Part shown: positions 31,494-40,743 of the stretch, one piece after another
How the letters are laid out: each line of letters begins with the position of its first letter
Numbering within the stretch: the first letter of the stretch is position 1
Made by a program: the position numbers and the translations under genes
Assembly: GCA_008015155.1 (NCBI GenBank)
Contig: SSFA01000027.1
Location: 54,732 to 118,731, forward strand
Length of the DNA: 64,000 nucleotides
Reading direction: 5' to 3'
Source: Thiothrix sp.
GTDB taxonomy: Bacteria > Pseudomonadota > Gammaproteobacteria > Thiotrichales > Thiotrichaceae
Notes under the pieces: model-generated
What the model was told of the DNA's origin: nothing
Databases searched by the model: none
Seen by the model: only the letters and a program-made list of their open reading frames with translations

Positions 31494-32900
31494 ATGTTAA
31501 ATAAATCCTTGATCAGCTTTCTCGGCTTACTCCTGAGTACACCCGCAGCTTTTGCTACTAGTACGGCTGAAAATTTAGGAACTACTCTCTTAGCTAAAGG
31601 GAGTATTCAAGCAGAGCGTTTTGGAGCACAAACCGCTATTAAACGACTTAGTGCTGTGTATCGCTCCGATATTATTCGTTCTGCTAAAGACTCTACAGCC
31701 CAATTTCGCATGGTGGATGATGCCTATATTGAATTACATGAAAACTCTGAATTACGTTTAGAAAAATACCAACTTAATACCGATGGCAAACATGGCAGTG
31801 TCATTATGGAGCTACTCTCTGGTGGCTTACGCACTATTTCTGGCGCTATTGGCAAACAAAATAAGTCTGAATACCAATTAAAGACCCCAACCGCTACGAT
31901 TGGCATTCGCGGTACTTTTTATGAAGTCAGCCTAGCTCCTGAAGGCATGTATTTAGCAGCTTGGAAAGGTGGTATCACCGTTAAAACTTACTCAGGTGCT
32001 TGCAACTTAATGCTAGGTAGTGGACAAGATGCAAACTTTGCCTTTGTGAATCATAACGGCCAATGTGAGCTGTTGCGGGAAGCGCCACGCATTTTTACTG
32101 AAAAGAAAACCAAGCAAAAATCTAGGGAAACCCTAGTATCTAGTCTAGACCAAGGCCAGTTTGAAAGCCAAGTTAAGGTAAAAGTGCGCGATGGTAATCT
32201 GCCAGAAGAACCTATCGATCCAATAACGCCTCTTGCCCGCAAAGCGATTGTCATTACCCCCAGTACTGCGGCTGTAAACAAAGGCTCTGCTAGCAAAGAT
32301 GAGCAAGGTACACCGACTTTGCAAGTTAAGAATGAATATCTAAATACTACAGCCAATCATGTTAAACAAAATGATAAGCCTTTAAGCCAGTTTGATGTGA
32401 AATGGGGACGTTGGGATGACTACACCGCACAATCGGGTCAGGCTGTGAATAATCGACAGGGGTTGATGTGGATTTCCTATCAGGGTACGCCTAAAACCAT
32501 TCTTGAACAGCGTAGTGGCTCAGCTAACTATAATCATGTCCTTGCAAGCTCAGTACAAAGCAGTATGGGTGCGGTTAGCCAACTTAAAGTAGGAATGCAT
32601 ATTGATTTCGATAGTGGCAAAGTCAGCAATGGACAAATTAGCGCAGATGTTCCTGACCACACTTGGACAGGTGCATTTGATGGACAGCTGAGTTCCGGTG
32701 ATTTAAGCCTTAATTTCCAAGGCGGCCAATTAACTAATCATACCACGCATCAAGCAAGTCAAGTGAATGGCTCGATTAGTGGTGATTTTGTGGGTGACTA
32801 TGGTCAGGGAATTGTAGGCGGCTTTAATATGACGGATAAGACTAATCCAACCAACAATATTAATGGTGCTTTTCTTCTCCAACAGCCTGACGGCAACTAA
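31494..32900 (+). CDS. FecR-domain exported protein with C-terminal barrel-like region
   Basis: 468 residues. A signal peptide ends near FATSTAE. A FecR domain (about 45-160) contains AYIELHENSELRLEKY and TPTATIGIRGTFYEV. A linker follows, then from about 300 a small beta-rich domain with repeated Trp/Gly/Phe pattern (TWTGAFDGQL, VNGSISGDFVGDYG, GGFNMTD, INGAFLLQQ), resembling the small barrels of TbpB-like proteins and of Slam-dependent cargo. No lipobox. AGGAG sits six bases before the ATG. The neighbouring Slam-like protein makes it a possible cargo; this is inference. Confidence 0.7.
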   Translation: MLNKSLISFLGLLLSTPAAFATSTAENLGTTLLAKGSIQAERFGAQTAIKRLSAVYRSDIIRSAKDSTAQFRMVDDAYIELHENSELRLEKYQLNTDGKHGSVIMELLSGGLRTISGAIGKQNKSEYQLKTPTATIGIRGTFYEVSLAPEGMYLAAWKGGITVKTYSGACNLMLGSGQDANFAFVNHNGQCELLREAPRIFTEKKTKQKSRETLVSSLDQGQFESQVKVKVRDGNLPEEPIDPITPLARKAIVITPSTAAVNKGSASKDEQGTPTLQVKNEYLNTTANHVKQNDKPLSQFDVKWGRWDDYTAQSGQAVNNRQGLMWISYQGTPKTILEQRSGSANYNHVLASSVQSSMGAVSQLKVGMHIDFDSGKVSNGQISADVPDHTWTGAFDGQLSSGDLSLNFQGGQLTNHTTHQASQVNGSISGDFVGDYGQGIVGGFNMTDKTNPTNNINGAFLLQQPDGN

Positions 32901-32930
32901 ACTTAGTTTAATCATTCTCAGGAGTATGCC

Positions 32931-34448
32931 ATGCCTAGTTTAAGCCGAACTGATTTCCTCCAAGAAATGGCTAATAAGAACCTAAGTATCGCTCGGGCCC
33001 GCCAAGATTCACGCTTAGCCGGCTTAAATTGGGCCAGTTTAGATCTTAATCGCAATGGCAGTATTAGCGGTAACGAGTTCACTTATCTATTCACTGCCCT
33101 AGACCGTTTTGATGTGAATGGTTCCTCTTTATCAGTGGATTTAGGAACCAGCAGTGCCCCAACTACCGTAGGTAAAATGGTTGCAGCTCTCCGTGAATTA
33201 GTCACCACAGTTGCAACCCCACCAGCACCTACTGGTAATTTGTCTGATCGAGCTTTAGCGAAGGCTTTTCCACGTGGACTTACCAGTCCTCTAGCGCGAG
33301 GCTCTTCCGGGACAGGAGTAGTAGCTGTGCAATATGCCTTAGGGCGTTTAGGCTATTTACGGAGTTTGTGTGATGGTAGCTTCGGTGGTATGACCGAACT
33401 AGCCCTTATTAATTTTCAAAATGCACAGGCTTTACCTGCTACAGGTACAATCGATGTTCCTACCTTAACGAGTTTAGATCGGGCTGTGGCGGGTTTAGAT
33501 TTACGTGCGCCTGCAGCTAAAGCGTCCGACCCCTTAGCTTATTTATCCAACTTCCGCGCTTTAGGTTTGCCTGTTTTAACTATCCGCAGTACGGCCGAAA
33601 TCTTCACTTGGGCTAGCCCGGAAATTCGCACCGCATTTGGACAATTTGTAGGTTTTTACTGGGAAGTGATGAAGCGTAATCGAGTTGAAGGAGATTGCAA
33701 GAATATTGCCCTCTTTTTTATGGATCAATTCCGTAAACAATTGCGCGAAGACCGTATGATTAATTTACCGCATCCTGTTCTGCGCAGTGCCAGTGCTGAA
33801 AAGAAATGGATTGTTGCCACTAGTGATAAAACTCAAGGCTTGTTTAGTCGTGCTGATAAATTATTAAGTAGTGAAGGTTTGCGCGTTTCTCGCCCCGGCT
33901 ATGGAGCGATTCTAAACGTCCAAGCGCTTGATTCGCAGCACTCAATGCTCTATGGGGTCAATGTGCATTATCCAGAAATTAGTGCAGATCGAGTCGCTAA
34001 ATCTTGCACCCGCTTATTCGATTGGAATGCCAGCTATGATAATCGTGGTGATAGCACTAAACCTGAACTTCCTGTCAATCAACTAGCAGCTGGCCAGATT
34101 ATTTTCATTGACCATACAGGGGATGGAAAATTTGATCACACTGTCACTGTTGTCGATGTAGAGAAAGACAGTGCGGGGCGTACACGCAAAATTGTTATGG
34201 CGGTAGGTTCTTACGATGATGTGCGCGATGCCTCGTCAGCAACTAGTGTGGAAGGTGTTGGCTTATCGATCGTAAATACTTATTCAGAAGAAGTCACTGT
34301 TGAATTAAATGAAGTAGGCCGTATTACGAGTTCAGAGGTCACTTACTCTTCAGAACCCAGCTATCTAGTCGATACGCGCTATAGTGCACGCACGACTTTA
34401 ATGGAGCAAAAAGCAGGTGGAAAACTGATTGTTGCTCGCTGGGGCTAA
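32931..34448 (+). CDS. EF-hand, peptidoglycan-binding and papain-like (CHAP/NlpC-type) protein
   Basis: 505 residues without a signal peptide. An EF-hand lies at about 36-48 (DLNRNGSISGNEF). A PG_binding_1 domain spans about 125-185 (VQYALGRLGYL, LALINFQNAQ, GTIDVPTLTSL). The C-terminal half has a possible papain-fold pair: Cys in GDCKNIALFFMDQF (about 260) and His in GDGKFDHTVTVVDV (about 400), in the order expected for CHAP or NlpC/P60 enzymes. This suggests a cell-wall amidase or peptidase. Good ribosome site AGGAG, 30 bases after the FecR gene. The export route is unclear. Confidence 0.6.
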   Translation: MPSLSRTDFLQEMANKNLSIARARQDSRLAGLNWASLDLNRNGSISGNEFTYLFTALDRFDVNGSSLSVDLGTSSAPTTVGKMVAALRELVTTVATPPAPTGNLSDRALAKAFPRGLTSPLARGSSGTGVVAVQYALGRLGYLRSLCDGSFGGMTELALINFQNAQALPATGTIDVPTLTSLDRAVAGLDLRAPAAKASDPLAYLSNFRALGLPVLTIRSTAEIFTWASPEIRTAFGQFVGFYWEVMKRNRVEGDCKNIALFFMDQFRKQLREDRMINLPHPVLRSASAEKKWIVATSDKTQGLFSRADKLLSSEGLRVSRPGYGAILNVQALDSQHSMLYGVNVHYPEISADRVAKSCTRLFDWNASYDNRGDSTKPELPVNQLAAGQIIFIDHTGDGKFDHTVTVVDVEKDSAGRTRKIVMAVGSYDDVRDASSATSVEGVGLSIVNTYSEEVTVELNEVGRITSSEVTYSSEPSYLVDTRYSARTTLMEQKAGGKLIVARWG

Positions 34449-34455
34449 GCTAAAC

Positions 34456-34474
34456 AAGGGGCATTAAGCCCCTT
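34456..34474. terminator. Bidirectional hairpin terminator between convergent genes
   Basis: AAGGGGC (34456-34462), loop ATTAA, GCCCCTT (34468-34474). The stop codon of the minus-strand DUF808 gene lies in the loop. T-runs are short on both sides, so strength is moderate. Confidence 0.55.
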
Positions 34475-35414
34475 TAAAGCGATTAATCAGCTTACTCAGC
34501 GGTGTCCAAACTAATAGAACTAGACCACCTGCAATAATACCAATCACGGTACTGAGCAAAGTCGGCGTGATTGCGGCTAAGATATTACCAATCCCAGTGA
34601 CTTGACGCGCAAACGCTGCTCCTCCTTCCAAGAACTCATGCGAATGGGGAAGACCATGCGCTAAGATACTACCGCCCACCATGAACATCGCTAAGGTACC
34701 GACAATAGATAGAGTTTTCATTAGGATAGGCGCAAAAGCTAATAAGCCGCGACCTAAAGCCCGTTTAAAATTGGCCCAAGAGCTCTGAGCAGTCTCTTTG
34801 AGTAAATACAAACCCGCATCATCTAGCTTTACAATCCCTGCAACGAGACCATACACACCCACAGTCATAATGAGAGCAATCAGTGAGACAACAAGGACTT
34901 GTGAGCTAAATGAAGCATCCTTAACTGTACCTAAGGCGATGACAATAATTTCGGCGGAGAGAATAAAATCGGTGCGAATCGCACCTTTAATTTTATCTTT
35001 CTCAAATTCCACCATATCCACTGAAGGATCAGCTAAAGCTTGCAACCCTTCATTATGGTGCTGTCTTTCCTCGTCCGCATGAAAGACTGAATGATAAATT
35101 TTTTCGAAGCCTTCAAAGCAGAGGTAAGCGCCGCCAATCATCAACAAGGGAGTAATTAGCCAAGGAGCCAACGCGCTAATCGCTAAAGCTGCTGGCACCA
35201 AGATCACTTTATTCCAAAAAGAACCCTTCGCGACCGCCCAGACTACTGGCAATTCACGATCAGCATTTACTCCTGCGACTTGTTGAGCGTTTAAAGCTAA
35301 GTCGTCGCCTAAAACACCTGCCGTCTTTTTGGCAGCGACTTTAGTCATGACGGAAACATCATCTAAGATGGTAGCAATATCGTCAAAAACAGCTAATAGA
35401 CTGGCTCCCGCCAT
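34464..35414 (-). CDS. DUF808 family inner-membrane protein
   Basis: 316 residues, YedI/DUF808 family: [21 protein letters not shown] at the N-terminus, then about six to eight membrane helices and a charged cytoplasmic loop ([15 protein letters not shown]). Function unknown. It is a single gene, convergent with the EF-hand protein. Confidence 0.85.
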   Translation of the reverse strand: MAGASLLAVFDDIATILDDVSVMTKVAAKKTAGVLGDDLALNAQQVAGVNADRELPVVWAVAKGSFWNKVILVPAALAISALAPWLITPLLMIGGAYLCFEGFEKIYHSVFHADEERQHHNEGLQALADPSVDMVEFEKDKIKGAIRTDFILSAEIIVIALGTVKDASFSSQVLVVSLIALIMTVGVYGLVAGIVKLDDAGLYLLKETAQSSWANFKRALGRGLLAFAPILMKTLSIVGTLAMFMVGGSILAHGLPHSHEFLEGGAAFARQVTGIGNILAAITPTLLSTVIGIIAGGLVLLVWTPLSKLINRFKGA

Positions 35415-35444
35415 AGTGACTCCGAAAATTGATCATTCAAAGGC

Positions 35445-35915
35445 TTATTTAATAGCCGGTACGGGTTGAGTTTGCAAATTATTAGGCTGATTGGGAGTAC
35501 CCACGACCGGTTTAGCCTGTACTTTTAAAGCCTCATCAGAGCCATCACAGTAGCTCCAAGTCCCCTCCCAACGTGAAGGAAAATCTTTATCCAAGAATTT
35601 CACATTAAAGCGCCCCCAATAAGCCGTCATCTGCCCATTAATGCCTGGGCGTTGCGTATCACAAGCTTTTTTTGAGGTAGTTTTTGCCCAATAACCGGGA
35701 TAACTCGTACGATTACTATACACTTTTGCTAAACCTAGCACATAGATGACACCAGGCTCTTGCTGGTTACCATAAGACCACACCGCTGTAGGCCCCATTT
35801 CAGCTTCGTAGACAATCCGCCCTGAATTACTATCCCAGACTTCATCAGCCTGAACACTAGTCATTGCAGCTAGACTAGCTACTAAGGACACACTTACTAA
35901 GATTTGATTACGCAT
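35445..35915 (-). CDS. Small secreted protein of unknown function, downstream of lnt
   Basis: About 156 residues with a signal peptide (MRNQILVSVSLVASLAAMTSVQA). The start at 35915 was chosen because GGAG lies six bases upstream; a longer reading overlaps lnt. Two cysteines (KKACDTQ and WSYCDGS) may form a disulfide. The tail is Pro/Gln-rich. It begins 17 bases after lnt and should share its transcript. I do not recognise the family. Confidence 0.65.
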   Translation of the reverse strand: MRNQILVSVSLVASLAAMTSVQADEVWDSNSGRIVYEAEMGPTAVWSYGNQQEPGVIYVLGLAKVYSNRTSYPGYWAKTTSKKACDTQRPGINGQMTAYWGRFNVKFLDKDFPSRWEGTWSYCDGSDEALKVQAKPVVGTPNQPNNLQTQPVPAIK

Positions 35916-35931
35916 CATCAGCTCCAACTGG

Positions 35932-37437
35932 TTAACGGAATTTCCCACGCCCCAACCAAGCGACTACCAATAAAGCAATCGTCAAAATTGGGATTAAGAA
36001 CCAGTTGCCCCAACGAATATAAGGGGTTATGCCTTGCATGGGTTGAGCAAACTCTTCTACGACTACTTCTTGATACTGTGGCCCAGTCATGACAACTTTA
36101 CCTTTTTCATTAATAATCGCGCTGATGCCATTATTGGTAGCCCGCAATAAATAACGACCGGTTTCAAGCGCCCGAAAGCGTGCTATCTGCGCATGCTGAG
36201 CAGGCTCAATCGAACCCGTAAACCAACCGTCATTACTGACATTCACCAGCATAGTCGCTTCAGGTAGTCCATCAATCATCTCTTCACCATACGCGTCTTC
36301 ATAACATACAGACATGCGCATGGCTTGCCCTGCTATTTGCAGATTGACCTTACCTTTCCATGGAGCAACGTTCTCATAAGGCAACATAATAAAATTCTCT
36401 AGCCAGCGGAGATATTCCAAGAAAGGGGTATATTCACTGAAAGGAACCAAATGCCGTTTGCCATACACATCCAAATCCCGCACCGACATAATCGCGTTAT
36501 ACATATGGTCGGTAGACTGCTCATAGTGAAAGCCACCTATTAATAAGTCTGTTTCAGCCGTATTGAAGGACTCTTGTAAGGGTTTAATCACATCGTCCAT
36601 CGACTGTTGGAAGGTGTCAAAAATTGCTGTTTCTGGCCAAATAATCAAATGTGAGCTAGTAATCCGTGGCTCCATCATATCAATGTGCTTCTGGATATGT
36701 TGATTCCGAAACTCGGGTAGCCACTTTTCTTCTTGTGGAATATTGGCTTGAATCAAACTAACAAACAACTTCTCACCAACAGGGTGCGTCCACTGAATCC
36801 AGCTTAAAGCATAGCCTCCTAGAAACAGCACAGCCACCAAACCAGTAGCGTAAAGCTTTTGTAAGCGCGCCCCAATGATTATGAGTACTAAAGCACCTGC
36901 TCCTAAAGCGACTAGCCAGCTAATACCTAAAGATCCAAAAATAGGCGCATAACTCGCCAAAAAGGTATCAATTTGCGAATGACCTAATTGTAGCCAAGGA
37001 AACCCTGTCAAAAACCAGCCACGGAACCATTCCGTTAGCGCCCAAGCAGCCGGAAAGACAATGAGCAATTTCGACCAAGTTGCTTGATAAGGAAAGAAAG
37101 AGACAATGAAACCAAATAACATCAAGGTTAAAGCTATGAGCACCACGAAAGCGGCCACCATAGCACTGGAGAGAAAAATATTGGCCCCACCAAAATAATG
37201 GATACTGAAATAAATCCAGTGTGCTCCACCAGCAAATAAGCCGATTCCAAACACCCAAGCTAGACGCATGCGCTGTCCACGTAAAAGCGGCTTAAGGTTT
37301 AACCAGAAGAAGACAGCAGGTGTTAAAAATGCAAGCGGCCACCAAGCAAAGGGCGCAAATGCAAAGACTGATACCAGGCCGGCGAGGAAAGCTAGAAAAT
37401 AATCCCACCAGGAAATTTGGGCGCGAAACGACAACAT
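35932..37437 (-). CDS. lnt: Apolipoprotein N-acyltransferase
   Basis: 501 residues. About seven membrane helices and a nitrilase-like periplasmic domain with the catalytic Glu (LIIWPETAIF), a Lys, and the catalytic Cys in SVCYEDAYG. It adds the third acyl chain to lipoproteins in the inner membrane. It ends the phoH-ybeY-corC-DUF533-lnt operon. Confidence 0.95.
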   Translation of the reverse strand: MLSFRAQISWWDYFLAFLAGLVSVFAFAPFAWWPLAFLTPAVFFWLNLKPLLRGQRMRLAWVFGIGLFAGGAHWIYFSIHYFGGANIFLSSAMVAAFVVLIALTLMLFGFIVSFFPYQATWSKLLIVFPAAWALTEWFRGWFLTGFPWLQLGHSQIDTFLASYAPIFGSLGISWLVALGAGALVLIIIGARLQKLYATGLVAVLFLGGYALSWIQWTHPVGEKLFVSLIQANIPQEEKWLPEFRNQHIQKHIDMMEPRITSSHLIIWPETAIFDTFQQSMDDVIKPLQESFNTAETDLLIGGFHYEQSTDHMYNAIMSVRDLDVYGKRHLVPFSEYTPFLEYLRWLENFIMLPYENVAPWKGKVNLQIAGQAMRMSVCYEDAYGEEMIDGLPEATMLVNVSNDGWFTGSIEPAQHAQIARFRALETGRYLLRATNNGISAIINEKGKVVMTGPQYQEVVVEEFAQPMQGITPYIRWGNWFLIPILTIALLVVAWLGRGKFR

Positions 37438-37507
37438 GCAAGACGCTCAAAAGGAAAAGGCTGGATTATAACCCAGCCTTCGCCTTGTGCCATGAATTTT
37501 CTATGTA

Positions 37508-38185
37508 TTAAGCCAGAGCTACCACGCCATCTGGTAAACCGAGAGCCGTTTGTAGATCATTGAGATACACACGCTCTGCTTCATGACTCTTATCTAATAG
37601 CAAGGAAGAGACTAAATAAAGCTCTAAACCTGCTTGTTTGTCTCCTTTGGCTAAAGCGGCTACTTCTTTCGCACCTAAGGGTCTGACTAACTCATTCATA
37701 AGCAGATCATTCATATCCTGCTCTATATGCAGCTCAGCCATTTTATTCCGAATAGTCACAAGCTCATGCTCATCGACTTGACCATCTGCTTTAGCGGCAG
37801 CCACCATCGCTTTTAACAAAACTTCGCTAGATAATACAGGTTGCTTTTCAGGTGCAGCTAAAAGCGCTGGGCTTGAATTTTCAACGGTTGCAGTTGGCGA
37901 ACTCTCTGCCTGCCAACGGTTATACATCTGATAAGCTAAGCCACCTAAAGCTGCTAAGCTACCCACTTTTAAACCCACCCCAGTGACTTTACGCCCCGCA
38001 CGAGTACCCAATAATAGCGCTAACACGCCAGCGGCGGCGGCTCCAGTTTTCACCCCTGAAAGCATTGAATCCCGCTGCTGACCTTCAGCAGGAATCCCCA
38101 ACTTCTGCTCAGCCATGGATTGGCCTTTTTGTGCTGTCTCTTTACCCGCTTTCAACAATTGCTCTAATAAATTATTAATATCCAT
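37508..38185 (-). CDS. DUF533/TerB-like inner-membrane protein (YebE type)
   Basis: 225 residues. N-terminal soluble helix (NNLLEQLLKAGKETAQKG), a glycine/alanine-rich membrane region (GAAAAGVLALLLGTRAGRK), and a TerB-like C-terminal domain (about 110-220, VAAAKADGQVDEHE). YebE family; function unknown, envelope stress linked in E. coli. It sits between corC and lnt with short gaps, an unusual insertion in this operon. Confidence 0.85.
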   Translation of the reverse strand: MDINNLLEQLLKAGKETAQKGQSMAEQKLGIPAEGQQRDSMLSGVKTGAAAAGVLALLLGTRAGRKVTGVGLKVGSLAALGGLAYQMYNRWQAESSPTATVENSSPALLAAPEKQPVLSSEVLLKAMVAAAKADGQVDEHELVTIRNKMAELHIEQDMNDLLMNELVRPLGAKEVAALAKGDKQAGLELYLVSSLLLDKSHEAERVYLNDLQTALGLPDGVVALA

Positions 38186-38199
38186 GTTTTCCTCTCTAG

Positions 38200-39054
38200 C
38201 TATTCGGTAGGGCTTGGGCTCAACTCTGTTTGAACCTCTAATAATAAAATTCGTCGGCTATCACTGTCTAAAATGCGAAATAAGATCCCTTCCAACACGA
38301 CTTCCTCGCCAATGCTTGGGATTTTTCCCATGGCATGCATCACTAGGCCTGCCACTGTTTCATAATCCTCCAACACAAAATCTGTACCTAAGACTTGATT
38401 TAGCTCACTGACGGTAGTTGTGGCATTAACCAAGTAGACATTGGGGGCTTGTTGACGAATATTCAAGTCCGCTTCATCGTCATGCTCATCATCAATATCA
38501 CCAACGATTTGCTCCAGCACATCTTCAAAGGTTACTAATCCTGTTACACCCGCATATTCATCTAAGACGACCGCCATGTGACTGCGACTATTACGAAATT
38601 CAGCTAATAGGCGATTGAGGCGCTGACTTTCCGGAACCAATAAAGCGGGACGTACAATATCATTCATCGCAAAACTATCAGCACGGCCAATATACTGGAG
38701 GAGATCTTTTGCAATCAGAATGCCGACGAGTTCATCTTTACTTTTATTCATGACGGGATAACGTGAATGCTCAGTTTCAGCAATCGCAGTCAGAATTTCA
38801 GGAAAATTCGCATCATGTTCAATAAAACTGATTTGTGAACGCGGAATCATAATCTCCCGCACTTGACGACTACCAAACTCCAACACACCTTGAATCATTT
38901 TGACTTCATCAGTGTGTAGAATGTTTTTGTCATTAGCCCGTTGTAAATCATCCATCAATTGACTAGGGGTTTGCGAAGCCAGATGTAGATGATCAATTAG
39001 CCATTGCTTCCACCGCGGTCGCGGTTGCGAGCTGGCTAGTTCATTGTTTTTCAT
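38200..39054 (-). CDS. corC: CorC/HlyC-type CBS-domain protein
   Basis: 284 residues. Two CBS domains (about 70-190, with MIPRSQI and HMAVVLDEYAGVTGLVTFEDVLEQIVGDI) and a C-terminal CorC_HlyC domain. Family YbeX/CorC; proposed in magnesium/cobalt efflux, and more recently ribosome-related through its ybeY-ybeZ neighbours. Cytoplasmic, no membrane segments. Confidence 0.93.
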   Translation of the reverse strand: MKNNELASSQPRPRWKQWLIDHLHLASQTPSQLMDDLQRANDKNILHTDEVKMIQGVLEFGSRQVREIMIPRSQISFIEHDANFPEILTAIAETEHSRYPVMNKSKDELVGILIAKDLLQYIGRADSFAMNDIVRPALLVPESQRLNRLLAEFRNSRSHMAVVLDEYAGVTGLVTFEDVLEQIVGDIDDEHDDEADLNIRQQAPNVYLVNATTTVSELNQVLGTDFVLEDYETVAGLVMHAMGKIPSIGEEVVLEGILFRILDSDSRRILLLEVQTELSPSPTE

Positions 39055-39059
39055 GTTAC

Positions 39060-39539
39060 CTATTCATTAGATTCATAAGGATTGGGCATGCCCAATTGGT
39101 TTAAAATTGCAATTTCTCGCGCTTCCATCAACTCAGCCTCGACCTCACTGTCTTCATGATCAAAGCCTTGCAAATGCAATAAGCCATGGACAATTAAATG
39201 CGCCCAATGATGCTGCACCGGTTTGTTTTGCTCTGCAGCCTCACGCTCCACGACCGGTAAACACAAGACCAAATCACCAAGATGACCTAGTTCCTCTGCG
39301 TCCAAAAACTCTAATTCAAACTCAGAAGGTTCATAAGGAAAGGATAAAACATTAGTGGGATAGTCCTTATGTCGGAAGTTTTGGTTCAACTCCAAGCCTT
39401 CTTCAGTACCAACAATGCGAATGACTACACTCGCTTCATTTTCATCCAGCCAAGCCGCAGACGCCCATTGTTCAATTAAAGCCTCAGCAGGAATGGACTG
39501 AAAATCTTCTGGGTTTTGAATTTCAACCGCTAAGCTCAT
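39060..39539 (-). CDS. ybeY: Endoribonuclease YbeY
   Basis: 159 residues, UPF0054 family with the zinc motif HGLLHLQGFDH near the C-terminus. It takes part in 16S rRNA 3' maturation and ribosome quality control. The start overlaps the phoH stop by four bases. Confidence 0.95.
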   Translation of the reverse strand: MSLAVEIQNPEDFQSIPAEALIEQWASAAWLDENEASVVIRIVGTEEGLELNQNFRHKDYPTNVLSFPYEPSEFELEFLDAEELGHLGDLVLCLPVVEREAAEQNKPVQHHWAHLIVHGLLHLQGFDHEDSEVEAELMEAREIAILNQLGMPNPYESNE

Positions 39540-40564
39540 TCACTACCTCGTTGCTGGTCGTGACGCTCATACGCAGCCACAATTTTTTTCACTAGCTCGT
39601 GCCGAACTACATCTTGGCCTTGAAACCAAGTAAAACTAATTCCAGGTACATCTTTGAGAATCCCTAAGACATGCTTTAAACCTGAAGTTTGCTGGCGCGG
39701 TAAATCAATTTGCGTAATATCCCCAGTAATCACCGCCCGCGAACCAAAACCTAAGCGGGTGAGGAACATTTTCATTTGTTCAATCGTCGTATTTTGTGCC
39801 TCATCCAAAAGAATAAACGCATCATTTAAAGTACGTCCCCGCATATACGCTAAAGGTGCTACTTCAATCACATTATGCTCAATCAGACGATTCACCTTTT
39901 CAATGCCCAGCATTTCGAATAAAGCGTCATACATAGGCCGTAAATACGGGTCAATTTTCTGTGACAGATCGCCAGGTAAAAAGCCAAGCTTCTCACCTGC
40001 TTCCACCGCAGGCCTTACTAAGACTAAGCGCCTGACTTCATCCTGTTCTAAGGCTTCCACGGCACAAGCCACCGCTAGCCAGGTTTTCCCTGTTCCCGCA
40101 GGGCCAATCCCAAAATTCACATCGTGATTGCGAATATTGTGTACATAACGAGCTTGCGTGAAGCCTTTGGGGCGAATATACCCACGACGGGTACGGATTT
40201 TAACGCCATCCTGCCCAGCATAAGCAATTTGCTCTAGATTTGCTTCTTGCATAAAGAGATGTAGCTTACTGGGGTTTAGAGTGTTATCTGCGGTTTCTGC
40301 GTAGAGGTTTTGCAGGAGATTAACTGTTTTTTGCACGATATTAGGGTGACCTGAAACCGCAAATAGATGCCCGCGATTACTAATTTCGACCCCAAGTCGT
40401 GCCTCAATTTGACGCAAGTGTTGATCAAACTGGCCACTCAGATTCATCAAGCGCTCGGTATTGACCGGGCTGAGCTCAAAGCGGACGGTGGCTGACTCAT
40501 CTTCTTGAGCTTCTTGGTTAGCAGTAGTCAAACTAAGGTACTTTCCTATTTTGAAAACTATCAT
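39536..40564 (-). CDS. ybeZ: PhoH-like ATPase (YbeZ)
   Basis: 342 residues. Walker A GPAGTGKTWLAVACAV (about 150), Walker B FILLDEAQNTTIEQMK. PhoH family; partner of YbeY in E. coli. First gene of the operon with ybeY, corC, DUF533 and lnt. miaB, the usual upstream gene, is absent. Confidence 0.93.
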   Translation of the reverse strand: MIVFKIGKYLSLTTANQEAQEDESATVRFELSPVNTERLMNLSGQFDQHLRQIEARLGVEISNRGHLFAVSGHPNIVQKTVNLLQNLYAETADNTLNPSKLHLFMQEANLEQIAYAGQDGVKIRTRRGYIRPKGFTQARYVHNIRNHDVNFGIGPAGTGKTWLAVACAVEALEQDEVRRLVLVRPAVEAGEKLGFLPGDLSQKIDPYLRPMYDALFEMLGIEKVNRLIEHNVIEVAPLAYMRGRTLNDAFILLDEAQNTTIEQMKMFLTRLGFGSRAVITGDITQIDLPRQQTSGLKHVLGILKDVPGISFTWFQGQDVVRHELVKKIVAAYERHDQQRGSE

Positions 40565-40743
40565 TATAGCCTAATGTGACAGGCTTCAGTATTCTCATTA
40601 TATGTGATGACAACCGTACGACGGATGGGAATATATTAGTTATTTAGTATTATGCTAGAGTTTAATAAAATACAGACGACTGTTTAGTTTTTCTTAAGTC
40701 CTAACCTTAACCACATTACAATAATAACAAATTGAGGTTTTTC

